DNA of 64,000 bases from Chloroflexota bacterium. Lineage in GTDB: Bacteria; Chloroflexota; Chloroflexia; Chloroflexales; Herpetosiphonaceae. Each line of letters starts with the position of its first letter. Within the stretch, counting starts at the first letter, position 1. Shown one piece after another: positions 8,443 to 14,796 of this stretch. The notes beneath the pieces are model-generated. The model had not been told where the DNA came from. It did no database searches and saw only the letters and a program-made list of their open reading frames with translations. Location: the NCBI GenBank assembly GCA_020161265.1, contig JAIUOC010000011.1, forward strand, positions 124,001-188,000. The letters are read 5' to 3'. Position numbers and translations under genes: made by a program.

Positions 8443-9210
8443 TTAGTGGGCATTCGGAATTTGGTGACCCTGCTCGAACAATTCGCTAGCAGCCAAGGCA
8501 GCGCCGATAATGCCAGCGTTATTTTGCAGTGTGGCGGGAACCAAGGGCGCTTTGGTTTGCAAATACTGGCCAAATTTATCGAAGCGCTTGCTCACCCCAC
8601 CGCCCATAATCAACAAATCGGGCGAAAATAAGGCTTCGATGCGGGCTAAAACCTCGTTGACTTTCTCGGCCCATTTCGGCCAATCCCAGCCTTTTTCCTC
8701 GCGCACCCGATCCGAAGCGCGATGTTCAGCATCTTTGCCGCGAATTTCCAAGTGGCCCAGTTCGGTATTTGGCACCAACAAGCCTTGGACGAATAAGGCG
8801 CTGCCAATGCCAGTGCCAAAGGTCAGCATCATCACCACGCCGTTATGTTCTTTGCCCGCGCCATATTTCATTTCGGCCAAGCCTGCCGCATCGGCATCAT
8901 TGAGCATATGAAACGGGCAGCCAGTCGCTTGCTCAAACAATTGATCAGCGTTCGCGCCAATCCAAGTTTGATCGACATTGGCGGCGCTGAGGGTATAGCC
9001 ATTCTTGACGATTGCCGGAAAGGTACAGCCAATCGGGCCATGCCAATTTAATTGTTGAACTAACTGCTGAACCGTTTGCGCAACTGCCTCGGGGGTTGCT
9101 GGTTGGGGCGTGCTAATGCGCAGGCGCTCGCCAATCATCGTGCCTTGGGCGACATCGACCAACGCCCCTTTGATGCCTGAACCACCAATATCAATGCCCA
9201 AAATTGCCAT
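8443..9210 (-). CDS. ppgK: Polyphosphate glucokinase (ROK family)
   Basis: Phosphorylates glucose to glucose-6-phosphate using inorganic polyphosphate or ATP. The 255-aa protein begins with the phosphate-binding motif GIDIGGSGIKGALVD, has the catalytic Asp in LNDADAAGLAEM, and carries TFGTGIGSALFVQG followed by LVPNTELGHLEI. The last two blocks are characteristic of PpgK rather than generic ROK glucokinases. A GG-rich segment LLIMGGGVSKRFDKF near residue 200 completes the sugar kinase fold. The ATG at 9210 follows GAGGTAGG. It lies just upstream of the histidine kinase on the same strand with a 32-bp gap, so the two may be co-transcribed. Confidence 0.9.
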   Translation of the reverse strand: MAILGIDIGGSGIKGALVDVAQGTMIGERLRISTPQPATPEAVAQTVQQLVQQLNWHGPIGCTFPAIVKNGYTLSAANVDQTWIGANADQLFEQATGCPFHMLNDADAAGLAEMKYGAGKEHNGVVMMLTFGTGIGSALFVQGLLVPNTELGHLEIRGKDAEHRASDRVREEKGWDWPKWAEKVNEVLARIEALFSPDLLIMGGGVSKRFDKFGQYLQTKAPLVPATLQNNAGIIGAALAASELFEQGHQIPNAH

Positions 9211-9309
9211 TGCCCTACCTCACTACTAGCCATGAATTGCTCTATTGTACTACGCTTGCAGTTCAATATCTGCCATGGTGGATTACCAAATGCCAACAAT
9301 TGGGGCGGG

Positions 9310-9440
9310 GATGAAAATCAAAAGGCAAAAGGCAGAGGTCAAAAAGAGGCACTATGGGCAATCAGAGGTTGGTGTTAACGTAGAGGCGCAGAGAGGCTAT
9401 GGGCTGATGACTATTGGAGCTTGGTTCGGTGATCAAAAGC
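9310..9440. repeat. Degenerate intergenic repeats
   Basis: Contains AAAAGGCAAAAGGCAGAGG (7-bp period), CGTAGAGGCGCAGAGAGG and GGCTATGGGCTGATGACTA, which are variants of words found at 6090-6300 and 43735-43915. No gene is seen here. Confidence 0.55.
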
Positions 9441-9453
9441 CAAATTGTACACC

Positions 9454-10221
9454 TCACTCCCCAAAAATCCCATCCCAAGAGTATTCAGAATCAGTTAAAG
9501 CCTGCTGAGCAGTGATGATAATTTGGGACTTTTGTTCTGGCGTTAGATCATCAATATATTGATTGAACTGATTAGTTGGATCACGCAAGGGCAGAATTGG
9601 CGCTTGCAACGCTTCAACCAAAAATCGCCACGTAGCGCGGCATTGTTCAGCCAATGGTTGGGCTGGATCGGCAGCCGCTACAATTGCTAATTCAAGCAAA
9701 AACCCTGAGGTAAATGGTATCTGTGCATGATGCCGCCAGCGATGTAGCAATTGGCAACACTGCTTAACTTGGCTCGCTGCAATCAGCCATGCATTTCGCT
9801 GGAAGTTTGTGATTATATAAATCCGTTTATCAGTTATGACTTTAAAATAAGTATAGGTATGATCAACTGGTTGGGCGTAAATTACATCGATATGCATGCC
9901 AATTTCGAATGGGATACGCCAACCCAAGGCGTGGAAGTATGTTTGCGACCAATGTTCTTTCAGTAACGCTCCCAATAATTCATAATATACTGATACACCC
10001 TTGCCATCAAAGGCTGGCTCAGAGCAAAGAATGTTATAGCTGAGGTGATCATTGGTTGCAACGTGCTTTATCAGCGAACCACTAAGCTCCATATAAGCAA
10101 GATTTGCAAATCCTTGTAGCAGCTCGCAAACACGATCACGATATTGGTTAAGTTTTGTAATTGCTGCTAGTGTTGGTTGGCAATGCTGGATCAGCAATTC
10201 AAGCTCAGGTGATTGGGACAT
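9454..10221 (-). CDS. Degenerate nucleotidyltransferase-like protein, 255 aa
   Basis: Function unknown. The layout resembles the pol-beta/OAS-type nucleotidyltransferase fold: a GS motif after a helix (SGSLIKHVATNDHLSYNILC near residue 47), a hydrophobic strand ending in Asp (MHIDVIYAQPVD near residue 108), a helix pair typical of the C-terminal helical domain (LLHRWRHHAQIPFTSGFLLE near residue 158), and a late DP motif (LRDPTNQFNQYIDDLTPEQK). Where active enzymes have D-x-D after the GS, this protein has S-Y-N-I, so two catalytic acids appear lost. ATG 10221 has GAGGAG upstream. The gene is followed by no partner, and the 139-aa gene lies 5 bp upstream in the same direction. The family assignment is inference by pattern only. 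Confidence 0.4.
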   Translation of the reverse strand: MSQSPELELLIQHCQPTLAAITKLNQYRDRVCELLQGFANLAYMELSGSLIKHVATNDHLSYNILCSEPAFDGKGVSVYYELLGALLKEHWSQTYFHALGWRIPFEIGMHIDVIYAQPVDHTYTYFKVITDKRIYIITNFQRNAWLIAASQVKQCCQLLHRWRHHAQIPFTSGFLLELAIVAAADPAQPLAEQCRATWRFLVEALQAPILPLRDPTNQFNQYIDDLTPEQKSQIIITAQQALTDSEYSWDGIFGE

Positions 10222-10226
10222 AGCGA

Positions 10227-10646
10227 TTACTCCTCACAATCAAGTTCATCCCAGTTCAACATATCGTGGGTTAAACTCATAATCTGATCAGGTGGGTAGA
10301 GGAGACCAGCTACATCCTCTAAAACAAATGGTCGATATTGGAAAAATGCCTTAATAAAGCGCAGCGCTAGTGCATACTCAATAGCTCCACCGTGAACTTC
10401 TACGAGAATACAATTGTAGTAGCGTGATGGCATAAGTTGGTTAAGCCGCTCCCAACGTTGAGGCCGATCGATCCGTAAGACTTCTAGATTAAACTGCTCC
10501 ATAGAGACCCAACATGCACTATCAGGCATATCGCTCCAATAAGCCTCGCCACTGAAAATCGAGGGTTTACAGCCCAGTTGTTCGATTAATCCTAGATACC
10601 GATCATACGTCATAAATTCGGTATAAAGACTTAATACCCTTGACAT
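10227..10646 (-). CDS. Hypothetical protein, 139 aa, immunity-like context
   Basis: Not recognised. A soluble, acidic protein rich in aromatic residues, with an N-terminal helix-type segment YTEFMTYDRYLGLIEQLGC and a C-terminal region RPFVLEDVAGLLYPPDQ. No signal peptide, membrane segment or catalytic motif is seen. ATG 10646 follows AAGGAA. The stop lies 5 bp before the start of the nucleotidyltransferase-like gene, so the two form a pair. Size, composition and clustering with other short unrelated genes resemble orphan immunity proteins of polymorphic toxin systems, but no toxin gene is complete in the window. Confidence 0.6.
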   Translation of the reverse strand: MSRVLSLYTEFMTYDRYLGLIEQLGCKPSIFSGEAYWSDMPDSACWVSMEQFNLEVLRIDRPQRWERLNQLMPSRYYNCILVEVHGGAIEYALALRFIKAFFQYRPFVLEDVAGLLYPPDQIMSLTHDMLNWDELDCEE

Positions 10647-10660
10647 TTATAATTCCTTCC

Positions 10661-10705
10661 CAAGAGTACCTATTAAGATACACGAAACATCATATAGGTA
10701 CTCTT
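10661..10705 (-). terminator. Perfect 13-bp inverted repeat between accessory genes
   Basis: Arms CAAGAGTACCTAT (10661-10673) and ATAGGTACTCTTG (10693-10705) with a 19-nt loop. It lies between the 3' remnant at 10716-10877 and the 139-aa gene. No T tract follows on either strand, so it may be a terminator, a protein site or a trace of an inserted element. Confidence 0.45.
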
Positions 10706-10715
10706 GGATGTAGAG

Positions 10716-10877
10716 CTAGTTTTTCAAATAATCCAACAAGGCTGGATAACTCCTAATAACTATTACGCCAGTTGCTTGCATTCCTTTTATTGCGTGGATA
10801 GAAAAATCTTTGTGTGTTGCATATAAGACCCTAGGCTTATTAGATGGGTTTACATGTGCCCATTTATACTTTTCCAT
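10716..10877 (-). pseudogene. Short ORF, probable 3' remnant of a lost gene, 53 aa
   Basis: Begins at an ATG inside the end of the 65-aa CxCG gene, in another frame, and reads to a TAG at 10716-10718. The product contains VLYATHKDFSIHAIKGMQ followed by TGVIVIRSYPALLDYL, which looks like a genuine alpha/beta C-terminal domain end rather than random translation. No ribosome site precedes it. The most economical reading is that a deletion fused the 5' part of a CxCG paralogue to the last 50 codons of another gene. The product family is not recognised; a polymorphic toxin or its immunity protein would fit the neighbours. Confidence 0.45.
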
Positions 10878-11047
10878 TCTGTTTTGCGGCCTTGATCTAC
10901 AGCCTCAACATAATCAACTGCAACGGGAAGATACTCTTCGTCAAATTCCAATGCCGAGTAATACGGCAGAATCCAACCCTTGTTATAGAATAAATCGGTA
11001 GTACTCGTATCTGTCAAAGCAGCACCACATAAACACAATAATCGCAT
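10850..11047 (-). CDS. CxCG-motif small protein, shortened paralogue, 65 aa
   Basis: Paralogue of the N-terminal half of the 141-aa gene just upstream. Both have C-x-C-G near the start, then D-T/V-S...D, NKGW, a Y-rich stretch and YVEA followed by QG and EW. This copy ends right after TEWKS, where the longer one continues with a second Cys pair, so it seems truncated. The start is the ATG at 11047, preceded by AGGGGA; an ATG at 11074 overlapping the previous stop lacks a ribosome site. A zinc-binding role for the Cys residues is possible, but only two are present. Confidence 0.6.
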   Translation of the reverse strand: MRLLCLCGAALTDTSTTDLFYNKGWILPYYSALEFDEEYLPVAVDYVEAVDQGRKTEWKSINGHM

Positions 11048-11070
11048 AAATTCCCCTATAAGAATTCTAC

Positions 11071-11496
11071 TCATTCACTTTGATCGCTTGGGTTGGCCTC
11101 ATCGGGTGCAACCTCTGGATCGCGTAAAAAATTATGTGGAGTTGTTTCGGGAAACTCTGGTTTAAAAGGATAATAACCGGGTGTATTGGGATGGCTAATC
11201 CACAAACGCTGACAGCGATCACACTCATAAAGAAATAATGATTGATCAGTTCGCCATGTCGCGGTCATCACAACATCAAGCGTTGTAATAGTGTATTGAG
11301 GCGGGTAATTGGCGACAATCCATTCAGAACCCTTGCCCTGTTGAATGGCCTCTACATAGCCTAATAATATTGGAATATAGTCTTCGATCAGATGACGATA
11401 CGCATAAAATGGCACCATCCAGCCTTTATTATGCAAAGAGTCATCATCGCTAACATCGACAATAACATGACCACAAGTGCAGTGTAATCGGCTCAT
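11071..11496 (-). CDS. CxCG-motif protein, 141 aa, possible zinc-binding
   Basis: Unknown function. The N-terminus reads LHCTCGHVIVDVSDDDSLHNK, and a second pair of cysteines appears at CDRCQRLW near residue 105. Four Cys in CxC...CxxC could hold a zinc ion. The C-terminus is acidic and proline-rich. The N-terminal pattern (CxCG, DxSDD, NKGW) resembles short bacterial proteins often found beside polymorphic toxins, but this is from memory of the pattern only. ATG 11496 has AGAGG upstream; a TTG two codons earlier is less likely. The shortened paralogue follows with its start 23 bp past this stop. Confidence 0.65.
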   Translation of the reverse strand: MSRLHCTCGHVIVDVSDDDSLHNKGWMVPFYAYRHLIEDYIPILLGYVEAIQQGKGSEWIVANYPPQYTITTLDVVMTATWRTDQSLFLYECDRCQRLWISHPNTPGYYPFKPEFPETTPHNFLRDPEVAPDEANPSDQSE

Positions 11497-11688
11497 GTCC
11501 AACCTCTTTCTGAAAAGCGATTTAGTCGTATTACAAACAGTGTTTATTTATGATTAATGGCTCATACTTTTTGTAAAGATGTTTATTCTATCTTCGAACA
11601 ATGTGGATTATATCTATAAAAACCCATTTTACTGTAGCCTATTGTTCCTATAGGCATCAATAATTTAGAAAAACTTTGTCAAACATAA

Positions 11689-12068
11689 TTAGGATTTATT
11701 TAAGCGAAAAGGCGGCCCTTTCCAATTCATTTGATGATCAACAATACAGGTAAAAGCCTCTTCGAAGGTATCAAATGACTTCACAAAATCACCTGGGCCT
11801 AAACCACCTTCATGATAGACGGCTGCTGCACACCAACGATCTTCTTCTGTATCCATATAAATTTTAATTGGCCAAGTCTCGCAGATTCTCTCACCATCAT
11901 TTGTAAATCTAATCTCATAATCAGAAAGTGTATTTTTTCAACCAAGGTTAGCCTTCTCCAGAAGGTATAGCGATACGCTAAACCTATGATATCAGCCTTA
12001 TGTTGATAGTCTAAGCCTAAATCTACGCAACGCGACCGGATTACTACATGATAATCTAATATTCCCAC
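11689..12068 (-). pseudogene. Hypothetical gene split by a one-base frameshift in an A run
   Basis: The first frame starts at the GTG at 12068 and reads well through YRYTFWRRLTLVEK. After a run of six A (11933-11938 on the plus strand as T) sense is lost. In the next frame the protein resumes with NTLSDYEIRFTNDGERICE, then IKIYMDTEEDRWCAAAVYHE and FDTFEEAFTCIVDHQMNW, ending at a TAA at 11689-11691. Adding one A would give a continuous protein of about 126 aa. Causes could be real mutation, assembly error in the homopolymer, or slippage during transcription. Family not recognised; it sits inside the accessory patch of short genes. Confidence 0.65.
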
Positions 12069-12088
12069 AATCTGCTCCCTACGTCGTT

Positions 12089-12496
12089 TTACAATTCAAC
12101 GCCAAACCAACAATGAATCGTTGGCTTTGCTTGTACATAACAATTCAGCGGATCTTGCCATAATTTAATCATATTCATATCATCATGGGCACGATATGTC
12201 CAAAAACGATTCGGCGTAATGATGCAATCATGGAAGCAAAGCAAGGAGTTTTTACCTTGACGGATTAATTGAATTGATTGGCGAATATACAGGCCAAAGC
12301 TGATAATTTGGTTAGTTGAATCGGTTTGTTGTATTTCAATCAATGCTGTCGCTTCCAAGGGCCAAAGATCGAGTGTCCCAGTCAGGCCTAAGCGATTAAA
12401 GGTAAATCGATAGTGGGTTTGATAATCGTCTTCCTCAGGCAAGACTTCCAACGCATCGATCAGATCAATCACATCCCATTTAAGTTTTTGGCCCAT
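12089..12496 (-). CDS. Hypothetical protein, 135 aa
   Basis: Not recognised. Soluble, with an amphipathic N-terminus (KWDVIDLIDALEVLPEEDD) and a strand-rich middle (TGTLDLWPLEATALIEI), ending in HCWFGVEL. ATG 12496 is chosen because a GGGGAGGG ribosome site lies about 10 nt upstream; a TTG two codons earlier is the alternative. It starts 17 bp after the stop of the 137-aa gene and is probably co-transcribed with it. Like its neighbours it has the size and isolation of an orphan immunity protein; no domain supports a specific role. Confidence 0.6.
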   Translation of the reverse strand: MGQKLKWDVIDLIDALEVLPEEDDYQTHYRFTFNRLGLTGTLDLWPLEATALIEIQQTDSTNQIISFGLYIRQSIQLIRQGKNSLLCFHDCIITPNRFWTYRAHDDMNMIKLWQDPLNCYVQAKPTIHCWFGVEL

Positions 12497-12513
12497 ACGC
12501 AAGTTTCCCTCCC

Positions 12514-12927
12514 CTAGCCATCGCGCTTGAGATAACCCCGACCCATTGCGATCTCAACTGCTTCAATATTAGCCATAAGCTCGGCTGGTGCTGGCAGCCA
12601 CTCGCCGAGTGCTCGTCGATACAACACCAATAAAATCTGGATTGGCGTATCGAATAAGAGTGGGCGTAATGAATAATGCTTGGTTGAGTTGTAATAACTG
12701 AGCATTGCCTCAATCAAGGCTTTTAGTTGGGTTGGCTGATTGAGAATAACATCACCCGCTGAATATGTATAAAAGCCACTGGGCTGACAAAACATTTTTT
12801 CAAAGGCTTGAATCTGAGCATAAAAAAGTTGACCAAATTCTATGAGTACCGTCCAAAGTAGAATATTGCTACCTTCTTCGCTGGTTTCCGCTAAAAACCA
12901 AGGATCATATTCGTAATCCATCCCCAT
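12514..12927 (-). CDS. Hypothetical protein, 137 aa
   Basis: Not recognised. Predicted mostly helical: IEFGQLFYAQIQAFEKMF, LKALIEAMLSYYNST and PIQILLVLYRRALGEWL. No export signal or catalytic motif. ATG 12927 has AAGGAG at 7 nt. It is the first gene of the minus-strand accessory patch and diverges from the gene at 13290, so the patch probably begins with a promoter in 12928-13060, where no clear -35/-10 pair is visible on that strand. Confidence 0.6.
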   Translation of the reverse strand: MGMDYEYDPWFLAETSEEGSNILLWTVLIEFGQLFYAQIQAFEKMFCQPSGFYTYSAGDVILNQPTQLKALIEAMLSYYNSTKHYSLRPLLFDTPIQILLVLYRRALGEWLPAPAELMANIEAVEIAMGRGYLKRDG

Positions 12928-13059
12928 CAGCTGCTCCTTGAAATTCCAATGTACACGTTCAGGCCTTCACTTTACACCACACGAATCCATAAAGCACTCC
13001 ATCTGTGGTTGGGTTTTCAGCTCAAAGCCCAAGCTGATACCAACCTGATAAATTGCTGA

Positions 13060-13087
13060 TTTACATCTGAAAAAGCTATGATATAAT
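13060..13087 (+). promoter_or_regulatory. Sigma70-like promoter for the structured leader
   Basis: TTTACA (13060-13065) and TATAAT (13082-13087) separated by 16 bp. Predicted transcription start near 13094, giving a leader of about 195 nt before the TTG start at 13290. Confidence 0.65.
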
Positions 13088-13093
13088 CCTCAC

Positions 13094-13289
13094 GCTGTGT
13101 TAAATGCTGGAAAATCAGCTTTTAGCGCTGTCCTCACGCCACGAAGGCGGGTTGTATCAAGAGAGTCGGTGTGGAATGCCGATGCCGCCATTGTGGCATC
13201 TCTCCCTGAATCGTAGCAGCGTTGCTACCACCAAGCTGCATTCCCAGATGCCCAGTTTTGCATCCACCGCGTACCTCCGGAGGTTTCTG
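13094..13289 (+). promoter_or_regulatory. Structured 5' leader, candidate cis-regulatory RNA
   Basis: Not coding: the open frame here gives senseless protein and has no ribosome site. Several stems can be drawn by eye. They are GCTG/CAGC near 13105, CGCC/GGCG (13137-13149), and GAGAG (13161-13165) with CTCTC (13200-13204) enclosing TCGG/CCGA and GATGCC/GGCATC. Further on are GTAGCA/TGCTAC (13213-13228) and the palindrome ACCTCCGGAGGT (13273-13284) that contains the ribosome site. The loop word GGAATGC (13173-13179) is complementary to GCATTCC (13238-13244), which would make a pseudoknot or an alternative fold. A second GATGCC at 13247-13252 competes for GGCATC. General layout recalls c-di-AMP (ydaO) leaders before cell-wall proteins, but the conserved AGCUAAC core is absent. 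Confidence 0.5.
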
Positions 13290-14720
13290 TTGCGACACAT
13301 TGCCCGTTTCTTGGCGCTTGGTTGTCTGCTCGCCGTGAGCATGACCCCCATCCGAGCGCAGGCGAACCCAACCTTGTGGGCTGCTGCTGCATCAACCGAC
13401 ACCCTCGTTCTTGCTTCTGGTCAACTGACCCTCGCCCCGAATGCGGCCCAAGCGGCTGCGGTCTATGGCGCATACGCCCGTTTTGGAATGTTCGATAGTG
13501 CTCCGCAAAACATCGCTCCCGCCAATCAAGTGACGGTTACATGGGGCGCAACTGTGCCCGCTGCCGCTAGCGTGCGCGTCGATGTGCGTGGCTTCAATGG
13601 CCAACGCTGGAGCGATTGGACGCTCGATGTGCAATCGGGCCAAACCGTAGCTTTTGCCACCATTGCCCGCCAAATTCAATATCGGTTGGTGCTATTGGCC
13701 AACGAGGCCGCGCCAGTCGTTGATTTTGTGCAACTTGCCCCCAACACGCTTGCCGAAAACGATGCCATCAGCATTATGGAAGATGAGCCGATTGCTCCAA
13801 CCTACCACATTCGGGCTACCCGGATGGGCTTGGTTGGCGATCGCACTGCCAACGGCCATATTATTCAGCCAAACGATTGGTTTGTTTCATTGCCATCGTT
13901 TCGCTCACTCTCATCGCGGGGCGGCGGCGAATACATGGCGCGGCTTTCCTATCGTGGCAAGTCGATTGTTGTGCCAGTTTGGGAAGTTGGGCCATGGAAC
14001 ATTCACGATGATTATTGGAATGTTGAGCGCGAGAAATTTGGTGATTTGCCCGTCGGCTGGCCTCAAGATCACGCTGCCTATTTCGATGGCTACAATGGTG
14101 GCTGGGCGGAAAAAGGTCGCGTGCGCTTCCCCACCGCTGCTGATGTCGGCGATGGCGCATGGGTTGCTTTGGGCATTCCATTTAACGATGAACAAGAAGA
14201 ACTTGATATTACCTTCTTGTGGCTAGGCCGTGACCCTGGCGATAACCCCGACCCCATGCCAGTGGGCAGCGTTACGCCTGAGCCAGCCCCAATTGAAGAA
14301 TTGCCTGCGGGCACGATTCAGGTCGATAATCAAGGCGAACAATTCAGCCGCTCAGATGTGGCGTGGTATGAATTTTCGTGTGGCAAAAATCGCCATTCGT
14401 TCTGGACCTTCTCGACCAACCAGCCTGAAGAAGCGGTCAACAACGCCCGTTGGACAACTCCGCTTGAAGCTGGCGAATATAGCGTGACCGTGTTTGTGCC
14501 CTACTGCCCCAACGGCAAGAGCGATACAACCTCAGCACGTTATGTTGTGCAACATGCCGATGGCGAAACTCAAGTTGTCGTCAATCAAGCGGAACATGCT
14601 GGCAATTGGGTTGAGTTGGGGCGCTATCGCTTTGATGGTACTGGCTCAGTTAGCCTCAGCGATTTAGCCGATGATCGCATGAAAGCCATTTGGTTTGATA
14701 GCGTGCGCTGGACAAAATAA
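13290..14720 (+). CDS. Secreted protein with C-terminal golvesin/CBM-like domain, 476 aa
   Basis: Exported protein, probably acting at the cell surface. The TTG at 13290 is preferred: GGAGG lies 7 nt upstream and the protein then begins with a compact signal peptide (RHIARFLALGCLLAVSMTPI then RAQA, the likely cleavage site). An open frame reaches back to 13104 but crosses the structured leader. Residues about 30-160 form a beta-rich domain; residues 170-310 hold a domain with VPVWEVGPWNIHDDYWN and RVRFPTAADVGDGAWVALG. The last 130 residues (TIQVDNQGEQF ... AIWFDSVRWTK) match the golvesin C-terminal or xanthan-lyase CBM-like module. No catalytic residues are evident. Single gene with its own promoter and terminator. 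Confidence 0.75.
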   Translation: MRHIARFLALGCLLAVSMTPIRAQANPTLWAAAASTDTLVLASGQLTLAPNAAQAAAVYGAYARFGMFDSAPQNIAPANQVTVTWGATVPAAASVRVDVRGFNGQRWSDWTLDVQSGQTVAFATIARQIQYRLVLLANEAAPVVDFVQLAPNTLAENDAISIMEDEPIAPTYHIRATRMGLVGDRTANGHIIQPNDWFVSLPSFRSLSSRGGGEYMARLSYRGKSIVVPVWEVGPWNIHDDYWNVEREKFGDLPVGWPQDHAAYFDGYNGGWAEKGRVRFPTAADVGDGAWVALGIPFNDEQEELDITFLWLGRDPGDNPDPMPVGSVTPEPAPIEELPAGTIQVDNQGEQFSRSDVAWYEFSCGKNRHSFWTFSTNQPEEAVNNARWTTPLEAGEYSVTVFVPYCPNGKSDTTSARYVVQHADGETQVVVNQAEHAGNWVELGRYRFDGTGSVSLSDLADDRMKAIWFDSVRWTK

Positions 14721-14738
14721 GTTCAATTATTTAGCGAT

Positions 14739-14779
14739 CAAAAAAGCAGGGCTTGGAATCACCCAAGCCCTGCTTTTTA
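14739..14779. terminator. Bidirectional terminator
   Basis: AAAAGCAGGGCTTGG and CCAAGCCCTGCTTTT form a long perfect stem with a short loop and A/T tracts on both sides. It serves the convergent genes 13290-14720 (+) and 14797-17175 (-). Confidence 0.9.
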
Positions 14780-14796
14780 TTTAACCTAAAGCCTGA

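Noticed and set aside
13122..13240. c-di-AMP (ydaO/yuaA) riboswitch assignment
   Set aside because: Hairpin layout and gene context fit in part, but the conserved GGGUGAAUCC and AGCUAAC cores are not present, so the class is left open.
13104..13289. N-terminal extension of the secreted protein through the leader
   Set aside because: The region is structured RNA and the TTG at 13290 has both a strong ribosome site and a proper signal peptide.
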